Source: Phormidium tanganyikae FI6-MK23
GTDB lineage: Bacteria; Cyanobacteriota; Cyanobacteriia; Leptolyngbyales; Leptolyngbyaceae
Reading direction: 5' to 3'
Assembly: GCA_019359175.1 (NCBI GenBank)
Contig: JAHHHU010000008.1
Location: forward strand, 62,001 to 126,000
DNA: 64,000 bases
Shown: positions 54,031-62,393 of the stretch, piece after piece
Position numbering within the stretch: the first letter of the stretch is position 1
Layout of the letters: every line of letters starts with the position of its first letter
Program-made: the position numbers and the translations under genes
Notes under the pieces: generated by a model
Told to the model about the DNA's origin: nothing
The model's database searches: none
What the model saw: only the letters and a program-made list of their open reading frames with translations

Positions 54031-54726
54031 TTATACAGCAGCGAGTCCGTGAGCCGACATCCGCATGACATCGCGGGTCGTAAAGCCAATGTTGTTCAGC
54101 GCTTCACCGTATTGAATCATAAAGTCTTCGACCAGGGCTTCGCGCTCCATCCCGAGAACGCTGGCATCTGTATCGACTTGATTAAGCATTTTCCACACCA
54201 AAGGAAGATTCGCTTTGTTCGCTTCTTCCAGCTCGGCTTTCGATGCCTCAAAGTTCGCTTTCAGCCACTCTTCACCGTAGTTCAAGTGCAGATATTCGTC
54301 TTTGACTACGCCTTCGGTGATCTTGCGGGCAAAGTCATCGGCAACGGGAATGTAGATGTTGTATGCAGAAATCGCGAAACATTCAATGATCAGCGATTGA
54401 ATCAAGAGGCAGGTCACGATCTTGCCCTCAGATGCTGCAACTTGGAAGTTGTTGTGCAAATTAGAGAAAAACTCGCGGGCAAAATCCATATCTGCGACCA
54501 CGCTCAGGTTGCGACCACAGGCTTCAAAGCCTTTTTTGTGACGGTTCTCCATCCGCGCGAGTCCCATTAGCTGATCTTTATCGTTTGGCATGAGTTCTGC
54601 CAATCTTTGATAATTCTCGTGCGCTTCTTGTTCGCCTTCGATGACGATCGCGTTAATTCGACTATAGGCATCTTTGTATTGTTCACTCTGGAAGTCAATC
54701 TCTGGGGTCGCCGCAAGTTGGGGCAT
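54031..54726 (-). CDS. ado: Aldehyde-deformylating oxygenase
   Basis: ADO turns fatty aldehydes into alkanes and formate at a di-iron centre. The 231-residue protein has every iron ligand at the standard position: E32, E60, H63, E115, E144 and H147. The ferritin-like four-helix fold is evident. It is upstream of aar on the same strand, the usual cyanobacterial arrangement. It implies production of C15-C17 hydrocarbons. Confidence 0.97.
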   Translation of the reverse strand: MPQLAATPEIDFQSEQYKDAYSRINAIVIEGEQEAHENYQRLAELMPNDKDQLMGLARMENRHKKGFEACGRNLSVVADMDFAREFFSNLHNNFQVAASEGKIVTCLLIQSLIIECFAISAYNIYIPVADDFARKITEGVVKDEYLHLNYGEEWLKANFEASKAELEEANKANLPLVWKMLNQVDTDASVLGMEREALVEDFMIQYGEALNNIGFTTRDVMRMSAHGLAAV

Positions 54727-54919
54727 AGATCAGATTTCTCCTGGTCATGACTACAATTTCCGCATCGTTGCGGGTTTAAGGTCGGGTTAGGTACGGTCTT
54801 GCCATTCTTTCCCCCTCTCACTTTACCGTTTAAGGTTGAGGATACGCTAAGAATCGATAAAATATCTGCATTAAGGGCCATCGAGGCGCTAAAATGACCG
54901 ATTCTTTAGGGTTTTGAGG

Positions 54920-55735
54920 ATGGAGTACGAAGAGCAATCGGGTTGGAAGCGCATTTTTAGTTTGGGAGTTCTGCTGATCGGAGCAGGAGTGATCCTGCTG
55001 CCCCTGATCGTGGTATTCATTACGTCGTTTAAGCCGGCCGGAAGTTCCCTCGATTCTCCAGGTTGGTCATTGGAGAATTATCGCGATGCTTGGAAACGTG
55101 GGGTTTTTTTGCTGGCGTTTGCAAATTCGATTTTTGTCGCGATCGCGGTAACACTGTTCCAAATTTTCACCTCTGCTCTCGCGGGTTATGCTCTGGCACG
55201 ATTAAAATTTCAAGGTAAGCAAGCGCTGTTATTAATCATTCTTGCGACTTTAGTGATTCCGTTTCAAATTTTGGTGATTCCAATTTTTCTGGTGCTGAAA
55301 TGGGGGCATTTGATTAATACCTACGGTGCGTTGATTTTACCAACTGCGGTGAACGGATTCGGAATCTTTTTGATGCGGCAATTTTTTCAAGGAATCCCGA
55401 TCGAGCTTGAAGAAGCGGCAATGTTAGACGGAGCAGATCGCATTCAGGTTCTCTGGAAAGTAATGCTACCGTTATCGCGTCCTGCTTTGGTCACGTTATC
55501 GCTATTTACATTTATTGGAGAATGGAACGATTTATTTAAACCGCTGGTGTTTACGACGCGCCCAGAATTGCGGACAGTGCAATTGGCGTTGGCGAGTTTT
55601 CAAGAGCAGTTTACGAATAGCTGGACGTTGTTGATGGCAGCGATCGTCATTGCGACGATTCCGATCGTGGTGATTTTCTTAATCGGTCAGCGCCAATTAA
55701 TCCGAGGCATTGCGACAACGGGAATTAAGAGTTAG
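54920..55735 (+). CDS. Carbohydrate ABC transporter permease (MalG-like)
   Basis: A 271-residue permease with six predicted helices and the EAA loop EEAAMLDGADRIQVLWKVMLPLSRPAL, which contacts the ATPase. This fits the MalG/CUT1 family of sugar transporters. No binding protein, second permease or ATPase gene is next to it, so partners must be encoded elsewhere. ATG at 54920 is preferred to TTG at 54914; TTTTGAGG precedes it. Confidence 0.87.
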   Translation: MEYEEQSGWKRIFSLGVLLIGAGVILLPLIVVFITSFKPAGSSLDSPGWSLENYRDAWKRGVFLLAFANSIFVAIAVTLFQIFTSALAGYALARLKFQGKQALLLIILATLVIPFQILVIPIFLVLKWGHLINTYGALILPTAVNGFGIFLMRQFFQGIPIELEEAAMLDGADRIQVLWKVMLPLSRPALVTLSLFTFIGEWNDLFKPLVFTTRPELRTVQLALASFQEQFTNSWTLLMAAIVIATIPIVVIFLIGQRQLIRGIATTGIKS

Positions 55736-55918
55736 GTTGCGCTCAGGATGACTCGACATTGGTTTATTCGACTAAGGTCTAAGCTTGGCAATGTAAAGCG
55801 ATCTCGACAAACTTTTGAACTAGAGTAAAAGTGAAGAAATCCCCAAGGCTGAGGGCAACGGTGGGCAGATAGCGCTACCGTAAACTCAACTTCTACGCTG
55901 AATTTTACGAGCGACTTT

Positions 55919-56392
55919 ATGACGAACTATCAACCGAGCTTAGAAACCATAACCCCTGAAGAAACCGCAGAGGCTGGCGTTAACTTGATCCAAGTGATCG
56001 AAACCGTGATTGGCAGCTTAGATCAGTCCGAGAGCGCCATGGTCAGTCACCACGAAAACGAAGGCGGCTATGTTTGGAAGTTCAAATATGGCAGTGTGGA
56101 AACCTTCGTACAGTTAACGGGCACAAGCGACGAAGATACTTTCACAGTCTGGGCAAGTGTGCTAAATCTCCCTGTGCAAAACGAGTCACAATTGACGCGC
56201 AAGCTGCTTGAGATGAATTGGCTGACGACGTTTGAATCACATTTTGCAATTTTCAACAATCAAGTTGTGGTCGTTTCTTCTCGAACGATCGCAGAATTAT
56301 CACCCGGCGAGGTTTCGCGGTTAATTACGGTAGTCGCCACGATCGCAGATGACAATGATGATGTTTTGAGATCGGAGTTTGGAGCCGCGTAA
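55919..56392 (+). CDS. YbjN domain protein
   Basis: A 157-residue soluble protein with a YbjN-type alpha/beta domain: VWKFKYGSVETFVQLTG, VWASVLNLPVQNESQLTRKLLEMNWL and FAIFNNQVVVVSSRTIAELS. The fold resembles type III secretion chaperones. Its cyanobacterial role is not known. A near-perfect terminator follows within five bases of the stop. Confidence 0.78.
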   Translation: MTNYQPSLETITPEETAEAGVNLIQVIETVIGSLDQSESAMVSHHENEGGYVWKFKYGSVETFVQLTGTSDEDTFTVWASVLNLPVQNESQLTRKLLEMNWLTTFESHFAIFNNQVVVVSSRTIAELSPGEVSRLITVVATIADDNDDVLRSEFGAA

Positions 56393-56396
56393 TATG

Positions 56397-56429
56397 AGAA
56401 CTCCAGGGCTTCTAAAGCCTTGGAGTTCT
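56397..56429 (+). terminator. Terminator of the YbjN gene
   Basis: AGAACTCCAGGGCTT pairs with AAGCCTTGGAGTTCT (one mismatch) around a 3-base loop, immediately after the stop. Confidence 0.8.
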
Positions 56430-56454
56430 ACGATGATTGAGCGTCTAACAGTTG

Positions 56455-56919
56455 TTATGCTTTCGAGGATGCACCCATTCTCTGCACGCCAGCTTGCATA
56501 AATTCAACTCGTTCTTCAAAGCTCAGACCAGAGATAAAGTCGCTAAATTCGTGTGTTTGTTCTGGCAGCTTGTAATCTGAAGGCACGTTGATGATTTCGC
56601 CGCTCTCCATCCCTTGCCCCAGGAGCAACCAGATTTCAATCCGGGCGCTGTTGCTCAATGCACTATAGGTTCTGCCAAACTGGCTATCTGCACCGCTCAG
56701 AATGTCGCGCTGCACTTGAAGCTGTTGTTCTTGAGGAAGTACCTTGATTTCGTCGTAAATTGTGTGCGCCATGCGATCGGCAGCTTCAGGCGGGCCAGGG
56801 TTTAACTCATCTTTGATATCGAGATAACCATACCAAAGCAGTGCTAGCTGTGTATCAATGTCGTAGTTCTGAAACATTGATAAAGCACGCTGAGTATTTT
56901 CGCTGTGATTGTAAGCCAT
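56455..56919 (-). CDS. Helical carotenoid protein (OCP N-terminal-like)
   Basis: A 154-residue all-helical protein matching the N-terminal domain of orange carotenoid protein without the NTF2-like C-terminal domain. Carotenoid contacts are kept: Tyr 32 (WYGYLDIK), corresponding to OCP Tyr 44, and Trp 97 (RIEIWLLLG), corresponding to Trp 110. It starts MAYNHSENTQRALSMFQNYD and ends in the usual SFEERVEFMQAGVQRMG. HCPs carry carotenoid and quench singlet oxygen; some quench phycobilisomes. No full OCP, CTD homologue or FRP gene is nearby. Confidence 0.85.
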   Translation of the reverse strand: MAYNHSENTQRALSMFQNYDIDTQLALLWYGYLDIKDELNPGPPEAADRMAHTIYDEIKVLPQEQQLQVQRDILSGADSQFGRTYSALSNSARIEIWLLLGQGMESGEIINVPSDYKLPEQTHEFSDFISGLSFEERVEFMQAGVQRMGASSKA

Positions 56920-57018
56920 GAATCCTCCATAAATTTGGATGAATGCTCTTAAGGTAATCGTCGGACTCGAGCGCTTAACCCCGCAAAAGATAGATACGAT
57001 ACAATTGCCTTTTAACAG

Positions 57019-57738
57019 ATGCTGAATTCAGATGTTGAGTGGCGTTTAATTCCAATGATTCAGGCTTCTGGGCAGATGCAGATGGCGATCGATACGTGGT
57101 TGCTTGAACAACATCGATCTCGTTTACATCCGCCAACGTTGCGCTTCTATACTTGGTCGCCTGCTGCGATTTCGCTCGGTTATCATCAGCGACACTATCC
57201 TGAAGGTTGGGAATCTTTGACTTGGAACGGAAACGCGATCGATTTAGTACGTCGTCCAAGTGGAGGCAGAGCCGTGTTGCATCAAGGTGATTTAACTTAT
57301 GCGGTGATTACCTCTGGACTCGGACAGAATCGAATGCAGGCGTATGAGACGATTTGTGATTTTCTGATTCGAGGATGGGATCAGCTAGGGATTGAATTAC
57401 AGTACGGTGAGGCGGGGCGGGGATACATTCACAATCCCAATTGTTTTGGAACTGCGACAGGTGCAGATTTAGTCACTATTGAAGGAATCAAACTGATTGG
57501 TAGCGCTCAGTTGCGACGAGAAGACACAATCTTGCAGCATGGATCAATGCAGATTCAATCGGATGCACTGTTGTTTGAGCAAGTGTTCGGACAGAAGTTA
57601 GAGTTCCTTAAAGTCGCAACTCCGATCGATACGATCGTAGAAACCTTAATCAGTGCTGCAAAAGATCGTTTTGAGATTGATTTCTTAGTTCAACCATTAA
57701 CAGAATCGGAATGGCAGGACATTACTAAACTTGTTTAA
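57019..57738 (+). CDS. Lipoate-protein ligase family
   Basis: A 239-residue member of the LplA/LipM/BirA superfamily. RFYTWSPAAISLGYHQRH, VRRPSGGRAVLHQGDLTYAVI and IEGIKLIGSAQLRRED (the lysine for acyl-AMP) are the family core. It transfers lipoyl or octanoyl groups onto carrier domains of 2-oxoacid dehydrogenases or the glycine cleavage system. The ligase or octanoyltransferase choice cannot be made from sequence alone. Its 3' end overlaps mobA by 14 bases. Confidence 0.85.
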   Translation: MLNSDVEWRLIPMIQASGQMQMAIDTWLLEQHRSRLHPPTLRFYTWSPAAISLGYHQRHYPEGWESLTWNGNAIDLVRRPSGGRAVLHQGDLTYAVITSGLGQNRMQAYETICDFLIRGWDQLGIELQYGEAGRGYIHNPNCFGTATGADLVTIEGIKLIGSAQLRREDTILQHGSMQIQSDALLFEQVFGQKLEFLKVATPIDTIVETLISAAKDRFEIDFLVQPLTESEWQDITKLV

Positions 57739-58282
57739 GATCGTCTGGAGTGTTGCAATTCAGAAGGATGCGTCGATCGACAATCTTCAATTCCTGCACC
57801 GACTCAGCATCCAGCCAGGTTTGAAACGATCGCTGATTTCGCGCAATGTAATTCTGCAAGCTCTCTAAACGATCGCGGCGATAAAATCCGCACAATGGCT
57901 CCCAACCTTCCTGGCTTTTCGCAACAACAATTGGTGCATCAGATAGTTGCGCTGTCCATTGTTTTAGTGTTTCACCATCTAATCGAGGTAAATCACAAGC
58001 AAGCAATAACACCCAATCCGTTGTAGCTTGCTCTAAGGCTTCTACAAATGCAACCAGGGGAGATCGCGGACTTGATTCCTCGATCCATTGCACCTCTGAT
58101 ACGATCGATTGATAGCGATCGCGCCAAGAAGTGACCACGTAAATTAGATCGGTACAATGTCGCGCTGCATCACAAGTTCGTTTCAATAGCGGAACGCCAT
58201 CAATTTCGATCAAAGCTTTATCACGTCCCATTCGGGAGCTTTTGCCGCCTGCAAGTACGATCGCACTTAGAGAAAGATTCAT
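57725..58282 (-). CDS. mobA: Molybdenum cofactor guanylyltransferase
   Basis: MobA attaches GMP to molybdopterin to form the bis-MGD cofactor used by nitrate reductase and related enzymes. The 185-residue protein has the nucleotide-binding start LSAIVLAGGKSSRMGRDKALIEIDG, WVLLLACDLPRLD and PLCGFYRRDRLESL. ATG at 58282 is chosen; the frame opens 14 codons earlier without a good start. It converges with the lipoate ligase gene. Confidence 0.9.
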   Translation of the reverse strand: MNLSLSAIVLAGGKSSRMGRDKALIEIDGVPLLKRTCDAARHCTDLIYVVTSWRDRYQSIVSEVQWIEESSPRSPLVAFVEALEQATTDWVLLLACDLPRLDGETLKQWTAQLSDAPIVVAKSQEGWEPLCGFYRRDRLESLQNYIARNQRSFQTWLDAESVQELKIVDRRILLNCNTPDDLKQV

Positions 58283-58369
58283 AATTTTGTGGCGAGGAAG
58301 CTGTCTTTCAACATACCAGAGCAATCTCCGAAGCGCTAAACTCAGAAAGATTCATTATCAATAAAAACT

Positions 58370-58684
58370 ATGGTGATCGAGTGGTTGAAAGTGAAGGTTC
58401 CACTAGAACTGCGCGAAACTTACATTCAAAAAGATGCTGAGATCTGGACAGCGGCACTTTCAAAATATCCGGGCTATGTTGGAAAAGAAATCTGGTTTAA
58501 TCCCAAAGATGAAACAGATTTGATTATGGTGATTTATTGGGAAACGAAAGACGCTTGGAAAAGCATTCCGGCTTCTGTTCTCGAAGACACCGATCGACAA
58601 TTCACCGAAGCAATGGGTCAAACCTTTCCCTTTGCCGAAGAAGGCGAATATCACGTCCGTAAGTTTAGCGATCGTTCTTTATGA
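58370..58684 (+). CDS. TIGR03792 family small protein
   Basis: A 104-residue protein: MVIEWLKVKVPLELRETYIQ, IWTAALSKYPGYVGKEIWF and PKDETDLIMVIYWETKDAWKSIP are the TIGR03792 pattern, an alpha/beta dimeric-barrel fold like ABM monooxygenases. Function is unknown. It is translationally coupled (ATGA) to the zinc-ribbon gene downstream. The upstream gap of 87 bases to mobA is divergent and holds the promoter. Confidence 0.85.
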   Translation: MVIEWLKVKVPLELRETYIQKDAEIWTAALSKYPGYVGKEIWFNPKDETDLIMVIYWETKDAWKSIPASVLEDTDRQFTEAMGQTFPFAEEGEYHVRKFSDRSL

Positions 58685-59031
58685 TCAACTGTCCTCGCTG
58701 CGGTCAATCAATCAAATCAGATGCGATCGCTTGTCCACGCTGTCGAACTCCACTCAAAGCGTACGGTCATCCGGGTATCGTCCTGCATCGAGCGACCGGA
58801 GCAGAACCGCTGTGCAAAACTTGCATTTACGACGCGGATGATACCTGCAACTATCCGCAGCGCCCCGATGCCTACGAATGCACGATGTATCACAATGTCA
58901 CGATTCCGATCGTCAGTACGCCGACGCGGTACGAGATGACTGCGGGCGTATGGGCGCGACGTAATGCGGGATGGATTGCTTTAGTGATTCTGCTTGTATT
59001 AAGTTTTGGATTGGCGTTATCGCGTCGATAG
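58681..59031 (+). CDS. Zinc-ribbon membrane protein
   Basis: A 116-residue protein. Two C-x-x-C pairs (INCPRCGQS and IACPRCRTP) form an N-terminal zinc ribbon, and a second cysteine cluster (LCKTCIYDADDTCNYP and ECTMY) follows. A C-terminal membrane helix (WIALVILLVLSFGLALS) anchors it. Its ATG overlaps the upstream stop. It converges with the GvpF/L gene with only two bases between stops. Confidence 0.75.
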   Translation: MINCPRCGQSIKSDAIACPRCRTPLKAYGHPGIVLHRATGAEPLCKTCIYDADDTCNYPQRPDAYECTMYHNVTIPIVSTPTRYEMTAGVWARRNAGWIALVILLVLSFGLALSRR

Positions 59032-59033
59032 CG

Positions 59034-59711
59034 TTATACAAAGTGATACGGAGGCAATGCTTCTCCTAATCCTAATTCCCAATTTGGGTATTGATTTTGC
59101 CATTCGCCTAGATGTTGATAAAGCGTCATCTCTTCGCGCTTATCAATCAGCAAATATAGTTTTTCAACACCGTCTGATCCTGCTTTTAGCTTTGTGTCCG
59201 GATAGACCTGTTCAATCTCTGAAAGGATTGTCTGAAATTCTTGCTGCTGTTGATCTTTTTGATCAAGGTGAGCTTGATACTGCTGCTTTTTTGCCTGGAA
59301 ATAATCGCGCCCTCTTGCGCTGCCATTCATCTCTGGCTCGCTCGGCAACTCTAATTCGATCGGCGTAAGTTTCAGACGATATTCCGCCTTACCTTCTAGC
59401 TGATTGAGCTTGTCTAAGTACTTGTCGCGGTTTTCGATCAGATGGGCGATTAAGTGAGCGTGTGACAGAAACTTTGTTCCAAACCGCAGCGGTAGGATCG
59501 TGACTTGCCAAAACAAATCACAAATCACGCGATCGTGCGTCAAAACTGCTTGCACGAGTTGAGTATCATCATTTTGAATCGCTTCAAACTCTAGCTCTGG
59601 TTCCACTAAAGCAGACAGAGTGCCCGTTTCAATCACTGCCAGATCTCTGGCAATTCCTTCACTCAGTTGCAGTGAGGTCGTAGGCGTTTTGAAGAAAGCG
59701 TAGGTATACAT
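59034..59711 (-). CDS. GvpF/GvpL family protein, orphan
   Basis: A 225-residue gas-vesicle GvpF/L protein. MYTYAFFKT, LSALVEPELEFEAIQ, AVLTHDRVICDLFWQVTILPLRFGTKF and NRDKYLDKLNQLEGKAEYRLKL are family features. In gas-vesicle clusters GvpF/L act as assembly factors that bind GvpA. No gvpA, gvpN or gvpK gene is in this window, so the gene is either an orphan or serves a distant cluster. Transcription ends very close to the zinc-ribbon gene. Confidence 0.85.
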   Translation of the reverse strand: MYTYAFFKTPTTSLQLSEGIARDLAVIETGTLSALVEPELEFEAIQNDDTQLVQAVLTHDRVICDLFWQVTILPLRFGTKFLSHAHLIAHLIENRDKYLDKLNQLEGKAEYRLKLTPIELELPSEPEMNGSARGRDYFQAKKQQYQAHLDQKDQQQQEFQTILSEIEQVYPDTKLKAGSDGVEKLYLLIDKREEMTLYQHLGEWQNQYPNWELGLGEALPPYHFV

Positions 59712-59936
59712 TGCAAGCTCGATCGATGCGCCATTCTGAGTCTATGCGATCAACTTGGATTCTCGGTGAACTTCATACGAAAGTTTGGAATTCTGGATGC
59801 GTCTTGGAACTCACATCGTTTGTTACAGGTAACTTCATCGTTATGAAGTGTGTATACGGATGCAAATAGCAGGGTTGAATTATCGAGCTGAACCAGAGAA
59901 AATCAGCCTGTGTGACTTGCGAGTGAGGAGAGAGAA

Positions 59937-60623
59937 ATGCGGCGATTCTTTTTAACTGGGTTAGCTTTGGTTGGGTGTTTGTTGGGTTCGACTGTGGTTA
60001 GGGCAAGTACTCGATCGAATGCACCCGTTGACGATGCCGCGCATACGTACTGGCTCGAAGCGCACAATCTGATTCAAGAGCAAGTGAGATTGCTCGATCG
60101 GGTCGAGCAATCGACTGAGAAACCAGAGTTGAGCCGACTCAAGACATTGAGTGGACAAGTTTTGCTGCATACTTCTGCCGTGAATCGCTTTCTCAAGTCC
60201 AACTGTCCAGAGCCTAAGCTTCTTTGTATGCCTCCTGCGGGACTAGGTGAAGTTGCAGGAACCGATGGTGCAACTTTGGAGCAAGTTCAGGCTTATTGTT
60301 CGCTGTATCGATCGACGCGCGATTTAACGACGATGAAATCGCGGTTGGATCAGCAGGCAAGATTGATGACGATCGAAACAAGCAGAATTAAGCCTGTTCA
60401 GCAAACTGCAAGAAAGAAGATTGTTCCGGTGAATGTGGCGGCAGCGGTCAATGTTTCGAGTCGGGATGTTTTGGTGTTGGTGCAGTCATCACGACAACGA
60501 TTAGCACAGATGCAGCCCGCATTTCCAGAAGCGCTACGAATCTCGGAGGCTTCACTGCGTGGAGTGGCTGTACAACCGGGTCAAACCGTCCCAACTCAAT
60601 CCGCTGATATGCGAGGGCGCTAA
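59937..60623 (+). CDS. Exported protein of unknown function
   Basis: A 228-residue protein with a signal peptide (FFLTGLALVGCLLGSTVVRA-ST). The mature part is helical with a cysteine-containing middle (NCPEPKLLCMPPAGLGE) and a charged stretch (TTMKSRLDQQARLM). No domain is recognised; the upstream 225 bases carry no gene. GGAGAGAGAA precedes the ATG. Confidence 0.6.
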   Translation: MRRFFLTGLALVGCLLGSTVVRASTRSNAPVDDAAHTYWLEAHNLIQEQVRLLDRVEQSTEKPELSRLKTLSGQVLLHTSAVNRFLKSNCPEPKLLCMPPAGLGEVAGTDGATLEQVQAYCSLYRSTRDLTTMKSRLDQQARLMTIETSRIKPVQQTARKKIVPVNVAAAVNVSSRDVLVLVQSSRQRLAQMQPAFPEALRISEASLRGVAVQPGQTVPTQSADMRGR

Positions 60624-60727
60624 GGAATGAGGATTGAATAAACTGTAATAAAGAAAAGTTGAATGACTGGCTTGACCCATTATGAAAAATTCGGGGTAGA
60701 ACTGAAAAGGTAAACCAGGATTGAATC

Positions 60728-61183
60728 ATGAGCGATCAAGCCGAAACCATTAGACAAGCTTGGGCAAATCAAAGAGCGCAAGCCTATAAAGCAGAAGAAA
60801 CCGGAGTTCAGTCGTTTCAAGCCAATCCTTCGATTAGTTTGGATCTCAGCGATGAAAAAGTACGATCGACGATTTCGCAGCCCGTTCTAGAAGCTTACGA
60901 CTACTACTACGAGCAAGTTGAATCAGCCGATTGGGGATCAGTCGCGGCTTCAAAAGAACAGATTCAAAGTCAAGAAGTTTACGCCGTTACGGTCGTCACG
61001 GATGGCAGTGATGGTTGGGTGGAATTGTTTGACTCCGCAGGGCAGAAACTCGGAGCCGCAAGAACGCTTGAAGAATGGACAGCTTGGGGTGATACCGAAG
61101 CGATTCGAGCCTACACGCAGAACTCAGCGTTTCCTGAAGAACTGCAAGCCAAACAGGAAACTGTAGCGAATCAGAACGCCTAG
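60728..61183 (+). CDS. Small acidic protein, unknown
   Basis: A 151-residue soluble, acidic protein rich in Q and E (MSDQAETIRQAWANQRAQAY). A beta-rich middle (VYAVTVVTDGSDGWVELFDSAGQKLGAARTL) is followed by a helical tail. No signal peptide, motif or family is recognised. It lies between two unrelated genes and is probably monocistronic. Confidence 0.6.
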   Translation: MSDQAETIRQAWANQRAQAYKAEETGVQSFQANPSISLDLSDEKVRSTISQPVLEAYDYYYEQVESADWGSVAASKEQIQSQEVYAVTVVTDGSDGWVELFDSAGQKLGAARTLEEWTAWGDTEAIRAYTQNSAFPEELQAKQETVANQNA

Positions 61184-61231
61184 ACCGATTTTCGCTACTC
61201 TAAAAATAGGCGTATTGATCAAAATTTCAGC

Positions 61232-61768
61232 ATGACAACAGAAAAGCGCGACCTTGCCCAGCGGGAATATCAAGCCGGAAAAACGGCGTTTGAGGGGGGC
61301 GATTATCGGCAGGCGGTAATGTATTTAGAGCAATCAAATGCTCTCGTCGAGCCGGGTTCAAAACTGGGCGGTGAAATGCAAATTTGGCTCGTCACCGCTT
61401 ACGAAGCCGCAGGACAAAGAACCGAAGCGCTGACTTTGTGCCGAAAAGCCTGCCAGCATCCCGATTTGACCACGCGCAAACAAGGAAAACGCCTGCTCTA
61501 CATTCTCGAAGCGCCTCGACTAAAAACGCGCCCGGAATGGCTAACAGAGATTCCCGACCTGGGCACGATCGACGAAAACGAATCCGATCGCGATTTTGGT
61601 CGCTCCAAATTTGCCCCCACAGCCCCCCGAAAGCGGGTGGAGAAATCGCGCTCTGTCGTGCCAGAAGAAATCGATCTCAGCCAGGTCAACACAAAGGAGA
61701 ACGGGTTTATCTGGGTGGCATTGATTGCAGGCGTAGCGATCGTTGCGGGATTGGTTTGGTTTAGCTGA
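61232..61768 (+). CDS. TPR-like protein with C-terminal membrane anchor
   Basis: A 178-residue protein. Residues ~5-90 form two TPR-like helical pairs (AQREYQAGKTAFEGGDYRQAVMYLEQSNAL and LVTAYEAAGQRTEALTLCRKAC), then a charged linker, then a final helix (GFIWVALIAGVAIVAGLVWF). This tail-anchored design suggests a membrane-bound scaffold. It is 48 bases after the previous gene on the same strand. Confidence 0.7.
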   Translation: MTTEKRDLAQREYQAGKTAFEGGDYRQAVMYLEQSNALVEPGSKLGGEMQIWLVTAYEAAGQRTEALTLCRKACQHPDLTTRKQGKRLLYILEAPRLKTRPEWLTEIPDLGTIDENESDRDFGRSKFAPTAPRKRVEKSRSVVPEEIDLSQVNTKENGFIWVALIAGVAIVAGLVWFS

Positions 61769-61796
61769 TGCTGCGAGAAATGATCGAGGACTTTTC

Positions 61797-62207
61797 TTAC
61801 TCAGTTGTCGATCGAATTAATTCTTCTCGGATCACCAGGAGCAATTCTTGAAGCCGAATCGGTTTGACGAGATAACGACGTGCGCCGAGATTGAGCGCCC
61901 GCTGTTGGTCGGCGATAAACGCCCGCGCCGAAACGACGATCACGGGAATTCTGCGCCATTCTGGGTTTTGCCGCATCTGTTCTAAAATGTCGCACCCATC
62001 GATATCGGGCAGTTTTAGATCCAATAGAACTACTTGAGGCTGAAACTCCCCGATCGCGCGATCAAATCCTGTCCCAACGGCTAACGCTAATACGCTAAAG
62101 CCTTGGTAAATCAGGTAATCTTCGAGCAGTCTTCGGTTTGGTTCATTATCCTCAATTAGCAATATTCGGATCGGAAGATTCGATCCTATGTCTTGGTCAG
62201 TTGTCAT
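61797..62207 (-). CDS. Stand-alone response-regulator receiver protein
   Basis: A 136-residue CheY-like receiver with no output domain. Acidic cluster IEDNEP at the start, phosphoacceptor Asp 63 (VVLLDLKLPDID), the threonine/serine position in VIVVSARAF and the conserved lysine in RYLVKPIRL are all present. ATG at 62207 (MTTDQDIG) is preferred; the frame opens 40 codons earlier. No histidine kinase is adjacent. Confidence 0.88.
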   Translation of the reverse strand: MTTDQDIGSNLPIRILLIEDNEPNRRLLEDYLIYQGFSVLALAVGTGFDRAIGEFQPQVVLLDLKLPDIDGCDILEQMRQNPEWRRIPVIVVSARAFIADQQRALNLGARRYLVKPIRLQELLLVIREELIRSTTE

Positions 62208-62393
62208 CGCGTATGCACCCTTGTTGACTCCATTTTCGGTCAACGTGGAGAAATAGCGGGAGCAATTCGAGAATTCAATCCCTCTTTCGAGGACGGCTGA
62301 ATTTTGCGAAGCGCTCGTATGTATCAAATTTCACACGCTTATCTCAGCAAATCAAGCCCATCTTGCAAAAAATGAATATTTAAAGCGCTGAAT

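Noticed and set aside
54025-54570. 181-codon plus frame inside ado
   Set aside because: Antisense shadow of ado, which has all six iron ligands in place.
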